Assembly (NCBI GenBank): GCA_963741355.1
Contig: CAVUIG010000031.1
Coordinates: forward strand, 1 to 64,000
Length of the DNA stretch: 64,000 nt
Direction: 5' to 3'
Source: CAIWHR01 sp963741355
Lineage (GTDB): Bacteria > Pseudomonadota > Gammaproteobacteria > Burkholderiales > Casimicrobiaceae
Shown here: positions 26,097 through 34,981 of the stretch, piece by piece
How the letters are laid out: every line of letters starts with the position of its first letter
How positions within the stretch are numbered: position 1 is the stretch's first letter
The notes under the pieces: generated by a model
Databases searched by the model: none
What the model saw: the letters and a program-made list of their open reading frames with translations, nothing else
What the model was told of the DNA's origin: nothing
Position numbers and translations under genes: made by a program

Positions 26097-27238
26097 GCGA
26101 ATCCGCGAAGGTGATGGTCGTCGACGACACGCCGGCGAACGTCAAGCTGCTGGCCGACCTGCTCGTGGTGAAAGGATACGGTGTCGCGACGGCCTCGACC
26201 GGCGAAGCCGCGCTCGCGATGATGGCGGCCGAGAAGCCCGACCTCCTGCTGCTCGACGTGATGATGCCGGGACTCTCGGGCTACGACGTCTGCCGCCAGA
26301 TCCGCGCGGATCCGGCGACGGCGCTGCTGCCCGTCGTGCTCGTCACGTCGCTCGATCCGCAAGGCGAGCGTCTGAAAGGGATCGAGGCCGGCGCCGACGA
26401 CTTCGTGTCGAAGCCGATCAACCAGGCCGAGCTCTTTGCGCGCGTGCGCTCGCTGCTGCGGATCAAGGCGCTGCAGGATGAAGTGCAGCGGCAGGCGGGC
26501 GCTCTCAAGGAATGGAACGCCAAGCTCGAGGAACGCGTCGCCGAAGGGGTCGCGCAGGTGCAGCGGCTCGGCCAGCTCAAGCGATTCTTCTCGCCGAAGG
26601 TCGCCGACGCCATCATTTCGGCCGGCGAGCGCTCGATCCTCGCGCCGCACCGGCGCGAGATCTGCTACGTGTTCACCGACCTGCGCGGATTCACCGCGTT
26701 CACCGACCACGCCGAACCGGAGGAGGTGCAGGCCGTGCTGCGCGACTATCACGCGACGATGGGCGCCCTCGTCACCGAATACGACGGCACGCTCGATCGC
26801 TTCGCCGGCGACGGCATCCTGATCTTCTTCAACGATCCGATTCCCGTCGCCGATCCCGGCGGGCACGCCGCGGCGATGGCGCTCGCCATGCAGGCTCGCT
26901 TCGCGCCGCTGCGCGCGCAGTGGCAGAAGCTCGGCCACGACCTCGATCTCGGAATCGGCATCGCGCAGGGCTATGCGACGCTCGGCGCATTCGGCTTCGA
27001 GGGCCGGAGCGATTACTCGGCGATCGGTGGCGTGGTGAACCTCGCGGACCGGCTGTGCGGCGAGGCGCACGGCGGGCAAGTCCTGATCGACCGGCGCCTG
27101 CGGGCGGCGCTTGGCGAGCGCGCCGACGTCGACGAAGTGGGGCCACTCAATCTCAAGGGCCTCGCGCAGCCCGTGACCGCCTATGTGTTGAAGGCGATGC
27201 GCAACGACGGCGGGCCCGCGGGGATGCCGTCCACCTGA
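26093..27238 (+). CDS. receiver-class III adenylate/guanylate cyclase
   Basis: 381 residues. Residues 1-120 are a receiver with D11/D12, phosphoacceptor D55 (LLLLDVMMPGLSG) and Lys in VSKPINQ. A helical coiled segment (about 125-165, KEWNAKLEERVAEGVAQ) leads to a class III cyclase domain. Metal-binding aspartates are in FTDLRGFT and FAGDGILIFF, and GGVVNLADRLC matches the transition-state Asn/Arg segment. It therefore probably makes cyclic AMP (or GMP) under control of phosphorylation. As third gene of the giant-kinase operon it offers a second-messenger output for that kinase. The frame is intact. Confidence 0.88.
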   Translation: MSESAKVMVVDDTPANVKLLADLLVVKGYGVATASTGEAALAMMAAEKPDLLLLDVMMPGLSGYDVCRQIRADPATALLPVVLVTSLDPQGERLKGIEAGADDFVSKPINQAELFARVRSLLRIKALQDEVQRQAGALKEWNAKLEERVAEGVAQVQRLGQLKRFFSPKVADAIISAGERSILAPHRREICYVFTDLRGFTAFTDHAEPEEVQAVLRDYHATMGALVTEYDGTLDRFAGDGILIFFNDPIPVADPGGHAAAMALAMQARFAPLRAQWQKLGHDLDLGIGIAQGYATLGAFGFEGRSDYSAIGGVVNLADRLCGEAHGGQVLIDRRLRAALGERADVDEVGPLNLKGLAQPVTAYVLKAMRNDGGPAGMPST

Positions 27239-27383
27239 TGGATGGGCAGGCTGAACTCGCGGCGCGCCTGTCGACGTCGCCGCCGTGCATCGCGGTTCTC
27301 CGAAGCCTGCGACATGCCCGGATCGACCCGGCAGCGGGTAAAATTGCGCGTCCAATTCAGACTCCGCGCAGGATGACCGCCCG

Positions 27384-28805
27384 ATGAATCCCAGCACGCT
27401 CGCCAATGCCGTCGCCCGCCACTGGGACGACGAAATCGTTCCCGAACTCGTCGAATACATCCGCATTCCCGCCAAATCGCCGCACTTCGATCCCGACTGG
27501 AAGGCGCACGGGCACATCGAAAAGGTGATCAAGCAGGCCGAGGCATGGGTGCGGCGCCAGCCCGTGCGAGGTCTCGCCGTCGAGATCATTCGCCTTCCGA
27601 ATCGGACGCCACTCCTCTTCTTCGAGGTGCCGGCATCGGGCAAGAACGCGGGTCCGCACACGATCGTGCTCTACGGCCATCTCGACAAGCAGCCGGAAAT
27701 GGTCGGATGGCGCAAGGACGGCGGCCCCTGGGTTCCGCTGCTCGACGATGGCAAGCTCTATGGCCGCGGCGGTGCCGACGACGGCTACGCGGTGTTCGCC
27801 GCGCTGGCCGCGATCGCCGCGCTGCAGGCGCAGGGCGTGCCGCATGCGCGCTGCATCGGTCTCATCGAGACCTGCGAGGAGTCGGGCAGCTACGATCTGC
27901 CCGCGTACCTCAAGCATCTCGCGCCGCGCCTCGGCAAGGTCGATTTCGTGATCGGACTCGATTCCGGCTGCGGCGACTACGAGCGGCTCTGGGTGACGAC
28001 GTCGCTGCGCGGACTCGCCGGCGGCACGCTGTCGGTCGACGTGCTCACCGAAGGCGTGCATTCGGGCGACGCGAGCGGCGTCGTGCCCTCGTCGTTCCGG
28101 ATCGCCCGCAGCCTGCTCGACCGGATCGAGGACAGCGCGACGGGCCGCATTCTTCCGCCGGATTTCCACGCGGTCATCCCCGAGGAGCGCGCGGTGCAGG
28201 CGCGCGCCGCCGCGGACGTGCTGGGTGAGATGGTGACCACGCGCTTCCCGTTTGCCGGCGGCACCAAGCCGATGGTCGGCGGCCGCGCGGAGGCGCTGCT
28301 CAATCGCACGTGGCGACCGGCGCTGTCGGTGATCGGCGCCGACGGCCTTCCGCCGGTTGCCGATGCCGGCAACGTGCTGCGTCCGCGCACGGTGCTCCAG
28401 CTGTCGATGCGCCTGCCGCCAACCGTTGACGGTGAGCAGGCGGTCAAGGCCTTGAAGCGGATCCTGGAAGCCGATCCGCCGCACGGGGCGAGCGTGCGGT
28501 TCGAGCCCGAACAAGGTGCGACCGGCTGGAACGCTTTGCCGACCGTGCCGTGGCTCGCCGCGGCGGTCGACGACGCGTCGCGCCACTACTACGACAAGCC
28601 GGCCGCGGCGATGGGCGAGGGCGGCACGATCCCGTTCATGGCGATGCTCGGAGAATATTTTCCGGATGCGCAGTTCCTCATCACCGGAGTGCTGGGTCCG
28701 CATTCGAATGCGCACGGCCCCAACGAATTCATCCACATTCCGTACGCGAAGAAACTTACCGCCTGCGTTGCCGGCGTCATCGCCGCGCATGCAGGCAAGC
28801 ACTGA
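27384..28805 (+). CDS. M20-family metallopeptidase (dipeptidase-like)
   Basis: A 473-residue cytoplasmic zinc aminoacyl/dipeptidase, intact. Metal-ligand motifs occur in order: YGHLDKQPE, GRGGADDGYA, the catalytic CEESGS, GLDSGCGDYE, and GPHSNAHGPNE near the C-terminus. The central lid domain lies between about residues 210 and 330 (TEGVHSGDASG marks its start). It resembles the carnosinase/CNDP branch more than ArgE or DapE, but the substrate is not determined. No operon partner is apparent: it ends convergent to the sigma-54 activator gene 113 bp away. Confidence 0.88.
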   Translation: MNPSTLANAVARHWDDEIVPELVEYIRIPAKSPHFDPDWKAHGHIEKVIKQAEAWVRRQPVRGLAVEIIRLPNRTPLLFFEVPASGKNAGPHTIVLYGHLDKQPEMVGWRKDGGPWVPLLDDGKLYGRGGADDGYAVFAALAAIAALQAQGVPHARCIGLIETCEESGSYDLPAYLKHLAPRLGKVDFVIGLDSGCGDYERLWVTTSLRGLAGGTLSVDVLTEGVHSGDASGVVPSSFRIARSLLDRIEDSATGRILPPDFHAVIPEERAVQARAAADVLGEMVTTRFPFAGGTKPMVGGRAEALLNRTWRPALSVIGADGLPPVADAGNVLRPRTVLQLSMRLPPTVDGEQAVKALKRILEADPPHGASVRFEPEQGATGWNALPTVPWLAAAVDDASRHYYDKPAAAMGEGGTIPFMAMLGEYFPDAQFLITGVLGPHSNAHGPNEFIHIPYAKKLTACVAGVIAAHAGKH

Positions 28806-28918
28806 AGATTCGGTTGAAGCCGGCGCGATCGGTGGAGTGACGGTTCTGCCGAAGGCGCGTCGCATCGCGGAGGTACGGACATCGCCGCGCGCCGATCCGC
28901 GACGTTGCGCAATCTTCG

Positions 28919-30286
28919 CTACTGGGCGTGCTCGCCGAGCTTGCGATACAGGCTCGACAGGCTGATCCCGAGTCGCTGCGAGGCCAATCTGCGGTCACCC
29001 TGCGCGTTGGTGATCGCGCGCATGATGATCTCGATCTCGAGCTCTTGCAGCTGCTCGCGCAGGCTTCCTTCCTTGGCGACTTCCGGGAGCTTCGCGGCCT
29101 TTGGATCCACCGATCGCACGAGGCCATGCGGCAGGTCGCCGACCGAGATGCAGTTGTTCTCGGCGAGGATTCGCGCCCGGTTGATCACGTTGTCGAGCTC
29201 GCGCACGTTGCCGGGCCACGCATAGGCGAGCAAGTATGCCTCTGCTTCGGGATCGAGCTCCATGTCCCGGTCGTCCGATCCACCGTGATCTTTCTTCATC
29301 AGGTACCGCACCAGGGCGGTGATATCCGCCTTGTTCTCGCGCAGTGGAGGAATCGCGATCTGGAACATGCTGAGGCGGAAGTAGAGGTCGCCCCGGAACG
29401 TGCCTGCCGCGACCATGTCGGCCAGATCCCGGTTGGTGGCGGCGACGATGCGGACGTCGACGTGCCGTCCAAGCTCGCTGCCCACCGCCCGCACCAGTTT
29501 GTCCTCGATCGCGTGCAGCAGCTTGGTCTGCATCGGCATCGGCAGCTCGCCGACCTCGTCGAGGAACAGCGTGCCGCCGTCGGCGGCGAGGAACAGTCCC
29601 TTGCGCGCCTTGTCGGCGCCCGTGAAGGCGCCCTTCGTGTGGCCGAAGAATTCGCTCTCGATGAGATGCTCGGGGATGGCGCTGCAATTCACGGAAACGA
29701 ATGAGCGCTCGCTGCGTGAGCTCTTCTGGTGGATCGATTGCGCCAGCACGCCTTTTCCCGTCCCGCTCTCGCCCAGGACCAGCACTGTGCTGTCGGTCGG
29801 CGCAACCTTGTCGACGAGGCGCCCCACGTCCTGCATCGCCGGCGACTGGAAGCGGAACAGGGGAATGCCCTTGTCGCCCACCGCTTTGCGCAGGACCTGG
29901 TTCTCCTCGCGCAGTCCGCGCAAGGTCTCGATACGCGCGAGGCGCTGCAAGAGCTCCTCGTTGCGCACCGGCTTGACCATGTAGTCGAAGGCGCCAGCGC
30001 GCAGCGCCTCGACGGCCGTTTCCACGGCGGCAATCGCCGTCACCATGACGAAGACGGTGTCGAGCCCTGCGGCGCGCGCGCGGCGCAGCAAGTCGATTCC
30101 GTTGCCGTCGGGCATCTTGATATCGCACAGCGCCACGTCGATGTCGCCGCGCGAAAGGATCGCGAACCCCTCCTCCGCACTCGACGCCAGCTCGACGAAA
30201 TATCCCGCGTCGTCCAGCACGCGACCGAAGATCTGCCGCAGCGCGGGCTCGTCGTCGATCACAAGGATGTGCGAATTACCGGGCAT
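28919..30286 (-). CDS. NtrC-family sigma-54-dependent response regulator
   Basis: 455 residues with the full layout: receiver (1-120, D11/D12, phosphoacceptor D55, Lys in VKPVRNEE), AAA+ domain and C-terminal Fis-type helix-turn-helix. AAA+ motifs are GESGTGKG (Walker A), the sigma-54 contact loop GAFTGA, TLFLDEVGELP (Walker B), AATNRDL, and FRGDLYFRLSMF with the arginine finger. The C-terminus QGDRRLASQRLGISLSSLYRKL is the DNA-binding helix pair. It starts 3 bp after the upstream sensor kinase, forming a two-component pair. It activates sigma-54 RNA polymerase at unknown promoters; two good sigma-54 promoters occur in this window (11717 and 38460). Confidence 0.93.
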   Translation of the reverse strand: MPGNSHILVIDDEPALRQIFGRVLDDAGYFVELASSAEEGFAILSRGDIDVALCDIKMPDGNGIDLLRRARAAGLDTVFVMVTAIAAVETAVEALRAGAFDYMVKPVRNEELLQRLARIETLRGLREENQVLRKAVGDKGIPLFRFQSPAMQDVGRLVDKVAPTDSTVLVLGESGTGKGVLAQSIHQKSSRSERSFVSVNCSAIPEHLIESEFFGHTKGAFTGADKARKGLFLAADGGTLFLDEVGELPMPMQTKLLHAIEDKLVRAVGSELGRHVDVRIVAATNRDLADMVAAGTFRGDLYFRLSMFQIAIPPLRENKADITALVRYLMKKDHGGSDDRDMELDPEAEAYLLAYAWPGNVRELDNVINRARILAENNCISVGDLPHGLVRSVDPKAAKLPEVAKEGSLREQLQELEIEIIMRAITNAQGDRRLASQRLGISLSSLYRKLGEHAQ

Positions 30287-30289
30287 GGC

Positions 30290-31771
30290 TCATGCCGCTT
30301 TCTTGACGGGGACCCGGAGCGGGAGATAGAGCTTCACCGTGGTGCCCTCGGTCTCCGTCGACGCGAGCGCGATGCGGCCGCCGGAGTCTTCCACCAGCGT
30401 CTTGCAGACGAAAAGCCCGATTCCCCGGCCTTTCCCGGCCGGCTTGGTGGTGAACGATTCGTCGAACGCCTTCGCGAGGACCTCCGGACTCATGCCGCGG
30501 CCGTTGTCGGCGACAGAGATCTCGACCGCATCCGACACCGTGCGCGTGGCGACGCGGATGCGGCGCCGGCCGGGTTCGGCGAGATGATCCATCGCATCCG
30601 CGGCGTTGATGAGCAGGTTCATCAGGACCTGGGTGATGTGGTCAGCGGCCGCGGTGATCGCGGGCACGTCGTGGCCGAGGTCGAATTCGAATTCGATTCC
30701 GCGAAACCGGTTGTCGTAGCCGATGAAGCCGCAGGTCGACTGGATCAGCGCGTTGAGGTCCAGCAGTTCGGCCTCCGGCGGATGCGGCGCCGTCAGCGTC
30801 GCCATCTTGCGCATGATCCGCGAGATCCTCTCCGTCTGACCAAGTATCTGTGACGCGAACTCATTCACCGTCTTGCTCGAGGGCCGATCGTCCTTTCTTG
30901 TCTCATCCACGATGAATTGCGCGACGCCGGCAATTGCCGCGATCGGATTGCTGACCTCGTGCCCGATCGCGGCCGCGAGGGATCCCACGGCAGCCATCTT
31001 CTCGTGATGGGAACGCTGCTGCCGTTCGATTTCCAGTTGCTGCTCCCAGCGGCGCAAATCGCCCTGCATCCGGTTCATCGAATCGATCAGGCCGCCGACC
31101 TCGTCGCGCCGGGTGTTCTGCAGCGGCACTCCGTCATACCCCTCCACGATCGCCACCGCGCGATCCTGTAGACGCTTGATGTCTTTCGCCAAACGGGTGA
31201 AGAACACGAGAATCACCGCAATGCTGGCCACGGCGCCGACGACGTTGGCGGTGATGGCGAACGCGCTGATGTACTGCTGCGTATCGTGATACCGCTGCGT
31301 GAGCTCGGCGCTGCGCTTTTGCAGGCCGGTCATCAGGCTGTCCAGCTTCTCGACGACCCGCTGCTCGACGTCGCGCATGTTGGCGAGGTGAACGCTGCTC
31401 GGCATCGCGCGGAGCGACGTTGCGGCCCTTCGGAATGTCTCGACGTCCGGCGCCAGCATCGGATAGAGCTTCTGTGCTTCCTCGAGTCCGGCGCTGATCG
31501 CTTCGAAGTCGCTGGGAAGGTCGCCATAGTTGGACAGGCGGCCGCCGGCGTTCTCGGATGCGTTCAGAATGACCTGGGTTTCCACGACGGTGTGCGCGAG
31601 GATGCCGACAGTCGGCGCCAGCACGGCTTGGTGCATCTGGCTCGTCTCCAGCTCGCTCACGATCAGCACGAGGTTCTGCCGTTCGTGCGCGATGAATACA
31701 CTGATGATCGCCAGATAGCCGATGAGGATGCTGACCGCGAGAATCCCTTTTGTGCGAAGCGAAACGTTCAT
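30290..31771 (-). CDS. membrane sensor histidine kinase paired with the NtrC-type regulator
   Basis: 493 residues. A membrane helix at about 10-29 and a second at about 172-193 bracket a periplasmic helical sensor domain; a HAMP-like linker follows (RLAKDIKRL...RDEVGGLIDSMNRM). The kinase core has AAIGHEVSNPIAAI (phosphorylated His), N-box LLINAADAMDHL, DNGRGM, and KGRGIGLFVCKTLVE. The HEVSNP H-box is typical of NtrB-like kinases that partner sigma-54 activators. The periplasmic signal is not evident. The frame is intact. Confidence 0.9.
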   Translation of the reverse strand: MNVSLRTKGILAVSILIGYLAIISVFIAHERQNLVLIVSELETSQMHQAVLAPTVGILAHTVVETQVILNASENAGGRLSNYGDLPSDFEAISAGLEEAQKLYPMLAPDVETFRRAATSLRAMPSSVHLANMRDVEQRVVEKLDSLMTGLQKRSAELTQRYHDTQQYISAFAITANVVGAVASIAVILVFFTRLAKDIKRLQDRAVAIVEGYDGVPLQNTRRDEVGGLIDSMNRMQGDLRRWEQQLEIERQQRSHHEKMAAVGSLAAAIGHEVSNPIAAIAGVAQFIVDETRKDDRPSSKTVNEFASQILGQTERISRIMRKMATLTAPHPPEAELLDLNALIQSTCGFIGYDNRFRGIEFEFDLGHDVPAITAAADHITQVLMNLLINAADAMDHLAEPGRRRIRVATRTVSDAVEISVADNGRGMSPEVLAKAFDESFTTKPAGKGRGIGLFVCKTLVEDSGGRIALASTETEGTTVKLYLPLRVPVKKAA

Positions 31772-32095
31772 GGTCGTTCGTCCGGCCGGATCGCATCACA
31801 ACGGTTGGCCAGTCGCTCGCGGTGCTGGGGCGTGCCTCTGCACGGTGGATGGGCGCCGGCGGATTCCGCATTCCTGCATCGTCCTTCGTGGCCCCCTGGG
31901 GCGGCTGACTTGCGCGTCGTGCCGCGCACGGGGCGCTCGATCGCAGGTCGGCGTCGCATGGCGAGGTCAGACTAGTCGGTAGGAGCCTGGGTCTTCTTGT
32001 CGCAGGTCAAAGGCGAACCGGGGGTACGCAGCCAATCGAATTCGACCTTGATCGGCGACATGGCGCGGGCCTGGTACCCCGCTGGCAAGCCCCGG
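31772..32095. other. intergenic, nothing recognised
   Basis: A gap of 324 bp between two minus-strand genes. It presumably holds the promoter of the sensor kinase pair, but I see no clear sigma-54 or sigma-70 element, hairpin or small gene. Confidence 0.5.
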
Positions 32096-33556
32096 TCACG
32101 CGAGTGGAAACACCTCGTGCCGCTTGCGCGCCAGCGTCCGGATCAGGAGCTTCGCGATGTCGCCGTCGAACTCGGGACGAGGCGGCGCCTCGATGAGGCG
32201 GTTGAGCTCGCCGTCGTCGCGCGCGGTGCCGAGCCAGCACCAGTCGCGGATGACGTGGATGTCGGTGCGCTCGCCCAGGAGCGCCCGCTCGCGGATGGCG
32301 GCGAGCCCCTTGAACGGCCACGCCGGGACGGCCAGCGGCGCGAGCGCGGCCGCGAGGCGCGCGTGATGCGCGTCCATCGATTCCTCGCCGACGCACGCGC
32401 CGGCGCACCGCCTCACCTGTCGCGCGAAGCACGCGCCCTGACGCTTTTCCAGCCCGAGCGCCTTCCAGCAGAGGGCCTGCTCGGTCGCGAGGTGGCGCAG
32501 GGTTTCGCGCGCCTGGCGCTTCGAGCTGAACGGGCCGTAGCGGCCGGAAAGCTCGCGCGCGTCTACGCCCGCGGCCGGAATGTAGCGTGGCGGGCCGGGT
32601 GCGGGCGGCAGCTCCAGCACGCCGGCTTCGCTCTTCCGCCGCAGCGCATGGTTGTGCGCCGGCAGCAGCGCCTTCACCAGCGCGGATTCGCGCAGCAGCG
32701 CACCCAGCTCGCCCGCCGTCTCCTCGTATTCGATGCGGCGGATTTCCGCGGACAGCCGCGAATCCGTCGCGGACCGATAGTCCGACGAGAAATGCGCACC
32801 GACCCGCTCACGGAGGTTGCGGCTCTTCCCGATGTAGAGCGGAAGCGCGTTCAGTCCGTAGAACAGGTAGACGCCCGGGCCTTCGGGGAGGGACGAGATC
32901 GCGTCCTGCGGCAACTGCGGCGGGAGGCTCGGCGTCTTCAGCACCCGCTTCGTGGCCTCGGCGATGGCATCGGCGGGCCAGTCGCGGTAGAGCGCCTGTA
33001 CGAACGCCCACAGCACGCGGGCGTCGCCGAGCGCGCGGTGCCGCGCTTCCGCGCCGAGCGCATGGCGCGCGATCAGGCTGTCGAGACTGTGCCGCTCGGC
33101 CTCCGGATAAAGCCGCCGCGACAGCTTCACCGTGCAGAGCACGCGCGCCGTGAACGCGGCGCCTTCGCGCGCGAAGGCGTGCTTGAGGAAGCCGTAGTCG
33201 AAGCGCGCGTTGTGCGCGACGAACAATGCGTCCGCGGTGCGCGCCGCCACGTCAGCGGCGACCGCCCGGAAGGGTGGGGCGTCGCGCACCATCGCGTCGG
33301 TGATCCCCGTGAGCGACTGGATGGCGGGCGGGATGGGCGTCCCCGGGTTCACCAGCGTGCTCCACTCGGTCACCTTCGGCGGGGCGATGCCCGCCGGATC
33401 GGCATCGACCCGGACGATGCCGATTTCGGTGATCGCGTCGTCGGCCGCGCTCATCCCCGTGGTCTCGAGATCGACGAAGACGACGCTGGGCGCGAACAGG
33501 TTCACGGGTTGCGCCCGGGAAGCGTCATGGACCGGGATTTCGGGATTGTGCGGCAA
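32096..33556 (-). CDS. DnaQ-type exonuclease fused to a GIY-YIG (UvrC/Cho-like) nuclease
   Basis: Up to 486 residues. The N-terminal half is a DEDD 3'-5' exonuclease: FVDLETTG, then ARFDYGFL and HRALGDAR. The C-terminal half starts at about 225 with a GIY-YIG nuclease (GVYLFYG...PLYIGKSRNLRERVGAHF) and continues with Cho/UvrC-like sequence containing CFARQVRRCAGAC. Cho cuts 3' to DNA lesions in nucleotide excision repair; the exonuclease may trim the product. The start is uncertain: TTG 33556 or GTG 33505 (MNLFAPSVVF). It is divergent from lexA, so the LexA operators there may control it as cho is controlled in E. coli. Confidence 0.88.
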   Translation of the reverse strand: MPHNPEIPVHDASRAQPVNLFAPSVVFVDLETTGMSAADDAITEIGIVRVDADPAGIAPPKVTEWSTLVNPGTPIPPAIQSLTGITDAMVRDAPPFRAVAADVAARTADALFVAHNARFDYGFLKHAFAREGAAFTARVLCTVKLSRRLYPEAERHSLDSLIARHALGAEARHRALGDARVLWAFVQALYRDWPADAIAEATKRVLKTPSLPPQLPQDAISSLPEGPGVYLFYGLNALPLYIGKSRNLRERVGAHFSSDYRSATDSRLSAEIRRIEYEETAGELGALLRESALVKALLPAHNHALRRKSEAGVLELPPAPGPPRYIPAAGVDARELSGRYGPFSSKRQARETLRHLATEQALCWKALGLEKRQGACFARQVRRCAGACVGEESMDAHHARLAAALAPLAVPAWPFKGLAAIRERALLGERTDIHVIRDWCWLGTARDDGELNRLIEAPPRPEFDGDIAKLLIRTLARKRHEVFPLA

Positions 33557-33561
33557 GGGGC

Positions 33562-33613
33562 TTGACCGGCGAACGTTCGTTCGGTATGGTACCCCAATGT
33601 CGAACGATCGTTC
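33562..33613 (+). promoter_or_regulatory. lexA promoter with two LexA-type operators
   Basis: TTGACC (33562-33567), a 17-bp spacer and TATGGT (33585-33590) form a sigma-70-type promoter. GAAC-GTTC-GTTC at 33571-33582 lies inside the spacer and GAAC-GATC-GTTC at 33602-33613 lies just inside the lexA coding sequence, 31 bp apart. Both fit GAAC-N4-GTTC, the LexA box form best known from Bacillus. The predicted start site (about 33597) coincides with the lexA ATG. Confidence 0.7.
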
Positions 33614-34172
33614 CTATCTGGCGCTGCTGCAGGACTATTACTCGAAGCACCGGGCGCTGCCGTCGTTCGCCTTCATCGGATCGCTGCTGGGGCTGAAATC
33701 CAAGTCCTCGGTCGCCGCGATGGTGGCACGGCTGAAGCTCGCCGGCTATATCGAATCGACCCCGGATCGCAGGCTCGCGCCGACCCGGCGCTTCTTCGAG
33801 CGCCCGGTCGCCGAATCGCCCGTTCATGCGGGTCTGCCCAGCGTCATCGAGGACGCCCCGGCCGATGCGCTGACGATCGACGACTATCTGATCGAGCGCC
33901 CGTCGCAAACCGTGCTGGTGCGCGTCAAGGGCGATTCGATGATGGACGCGGGCATCCTCGACGGCGATCTCGTGGTCGTCGAAAAGGCCGCCGCGGCCAA
34001 GCGCGGCGACATCGTCGTCGCGATCGTCGACGGCGAGTTCACACTGAAGACGCTCGACCTCGAGCGGGGCCGCTTCGTGCTCAAGCCGGAGAACCCGGCC
34101 TATCCGGTCATCCGCCCCGAGGGCGCGCTGGAAATCTTCGGCGTGATGGTGGGCCTCGTCCGCAAGATCTGA
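33597..34172 (+). CDS. lexA: LexA-type repressor / S24 peptidase
   Basis: 191 residues. The N-terminal winged-helix domain (about 5-65) contains IGSLLGLKSKSSVAAMVARLKLAGYIE. The Ala-Gly cleavage site is in VHAGLPSV, and the C-terminal self-cleavage domain has the catalytic Ser in VKGDSMMDAGI and the Lys in FTLKTLD. On DNA damage RecA filaments trigger self-cleavage. A longer in-frame extension exists upstream but would cross the promoter, so ATG 33597 is used. The N-terminal domain is not a close match to E. coli LexA, so it could be a second LexA paralogue; the flanking GAAC-N4-GTTC pair supports autoregulation. Confidence 0.87.
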   Translation: MSNDRSYLALLQDYYSKHRALPSFAFIGSLLGLKSKSSVAAMVARLKLAGYIESTPDRRLAPTRRFFERPVAESPVHAGLPSVIEDAPADALTIDDYLIERPSQTVLVRVKGDSMMDAGILDGDLVVVEKAAAAKRGDIVVAIVDGEFTLKTLDLERGRFVLKPENPAYPVIRPEGALEIFGVMVGLVRKI

Positions 34173-34364
34173 GGGTCCCGGTCCGCGGCGTCCTGCCGCA
34201 ACGCCTCGCCACGCCGACCGCGCGACGGGGACTCCGACCGGCCGGCGGTCGCGATCGTGGTAACGTTTCCTCCGGGACTGTCGACGACGTCAGCGGCGTT
34301 TTCGCCGATGCGGCCTTCGGCACGCGCCCGAATCCGGGCGGTCACACCGGCAGGGAGCGCATCG

Positions 34365-34961
34365 ATGCAACGACTGATCGTCGGAATCACGGGAGCGACG
34401 GGCGCGATCTTCGGCGTCCGGCTGCTCCAGGCGCTCGAAGGCAGCGGCATCGAGACGCATCTCGTCATCAGCAAATGGGCGCTGCAGACGATCGAGCACG
34501 AGGTCGACCTGCCCGTCGACGCCATCCGTGCGCTGGCGACGGTCACGCACGAGCCGGGCAACTTCAACGCGCCGATCGCGTCGGGATCGTTTCGCGTCGA
34601 CGGCATGGTCGTCGCGCCGTGCTCGGTGCGCAGCCTCGCCGCGATCGCGCACGGCAACGGCGATACGCTGATCCATCGCGCCGCCGACGTCGTCTTGAAG
34701 GAGCGCCGGCGCCTCGTCCTGCTGGTCCGCGAAATGCCGCTCTCCGAGATCCATCTCGAGAACATGCTGAAGCTCGCGCGGATGGGCGTGACGATCATGC
34801 CGCCGATGCCGGCGTTCTACAACCGCCCGCAGACGATCGAGGACATCGTCGATCACGTGGTCGCGCGCACGCTCGATCAGCTGGACCTTCCCGCGCCGTT
34901 CGCGCGCCGCTGGGATGGCGTGCCTCGCGCGCAGGCGGTATCGCTGCGTCGCAAGCGCTGA
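34365..34961 (+). CDS. ubiX: UbiX-type flavin prenyltransferase
   Basis: About 198 residues from ATG 34365, with CAGGGAG just upstream; an in-frame extension to 34257 lacks support. UbiX joins a dimethylallyl group to FMN to make the prenylated flavin cofactor of UbiD decarboxylases, needed in ubiquinone synthesis or aromatic acid decarboxylation. Visible motifs: GITGATGAIFGVRLL (phosphate-binding loop), SGSFRVDGMVVAPCS, REMPLSEIHLENM and MPPMPAFYN. No ubiD is in the window. The frame is intact. Confidence 0.93.
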   Translation: MQRLIVGITGATGAIFGVRLLQALEGSGIETHLVISKWALQTIEHEVDLPVDAIRALATVTHEPGNFNAPIASGSFRVDGMVVAPCSVRSLAAIAHGNGDTLIHRAADVVLKERRRLVLLVREMPLSEIHLENMLKLARMGVTIMPPMPAFYNRPQTIEDIVDHVVARTLDQLDLPAPFARRWDGVPRAQAVSLRRKR

Positions 34962-34981
34962 CGCGACCCGCCTCCCGACCG

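Noticed and set aside
33210..33596. N-terminal extension of LexA
   Set aside because: It would cross the promoter and operators, and lies antisense to the nuclease gene.
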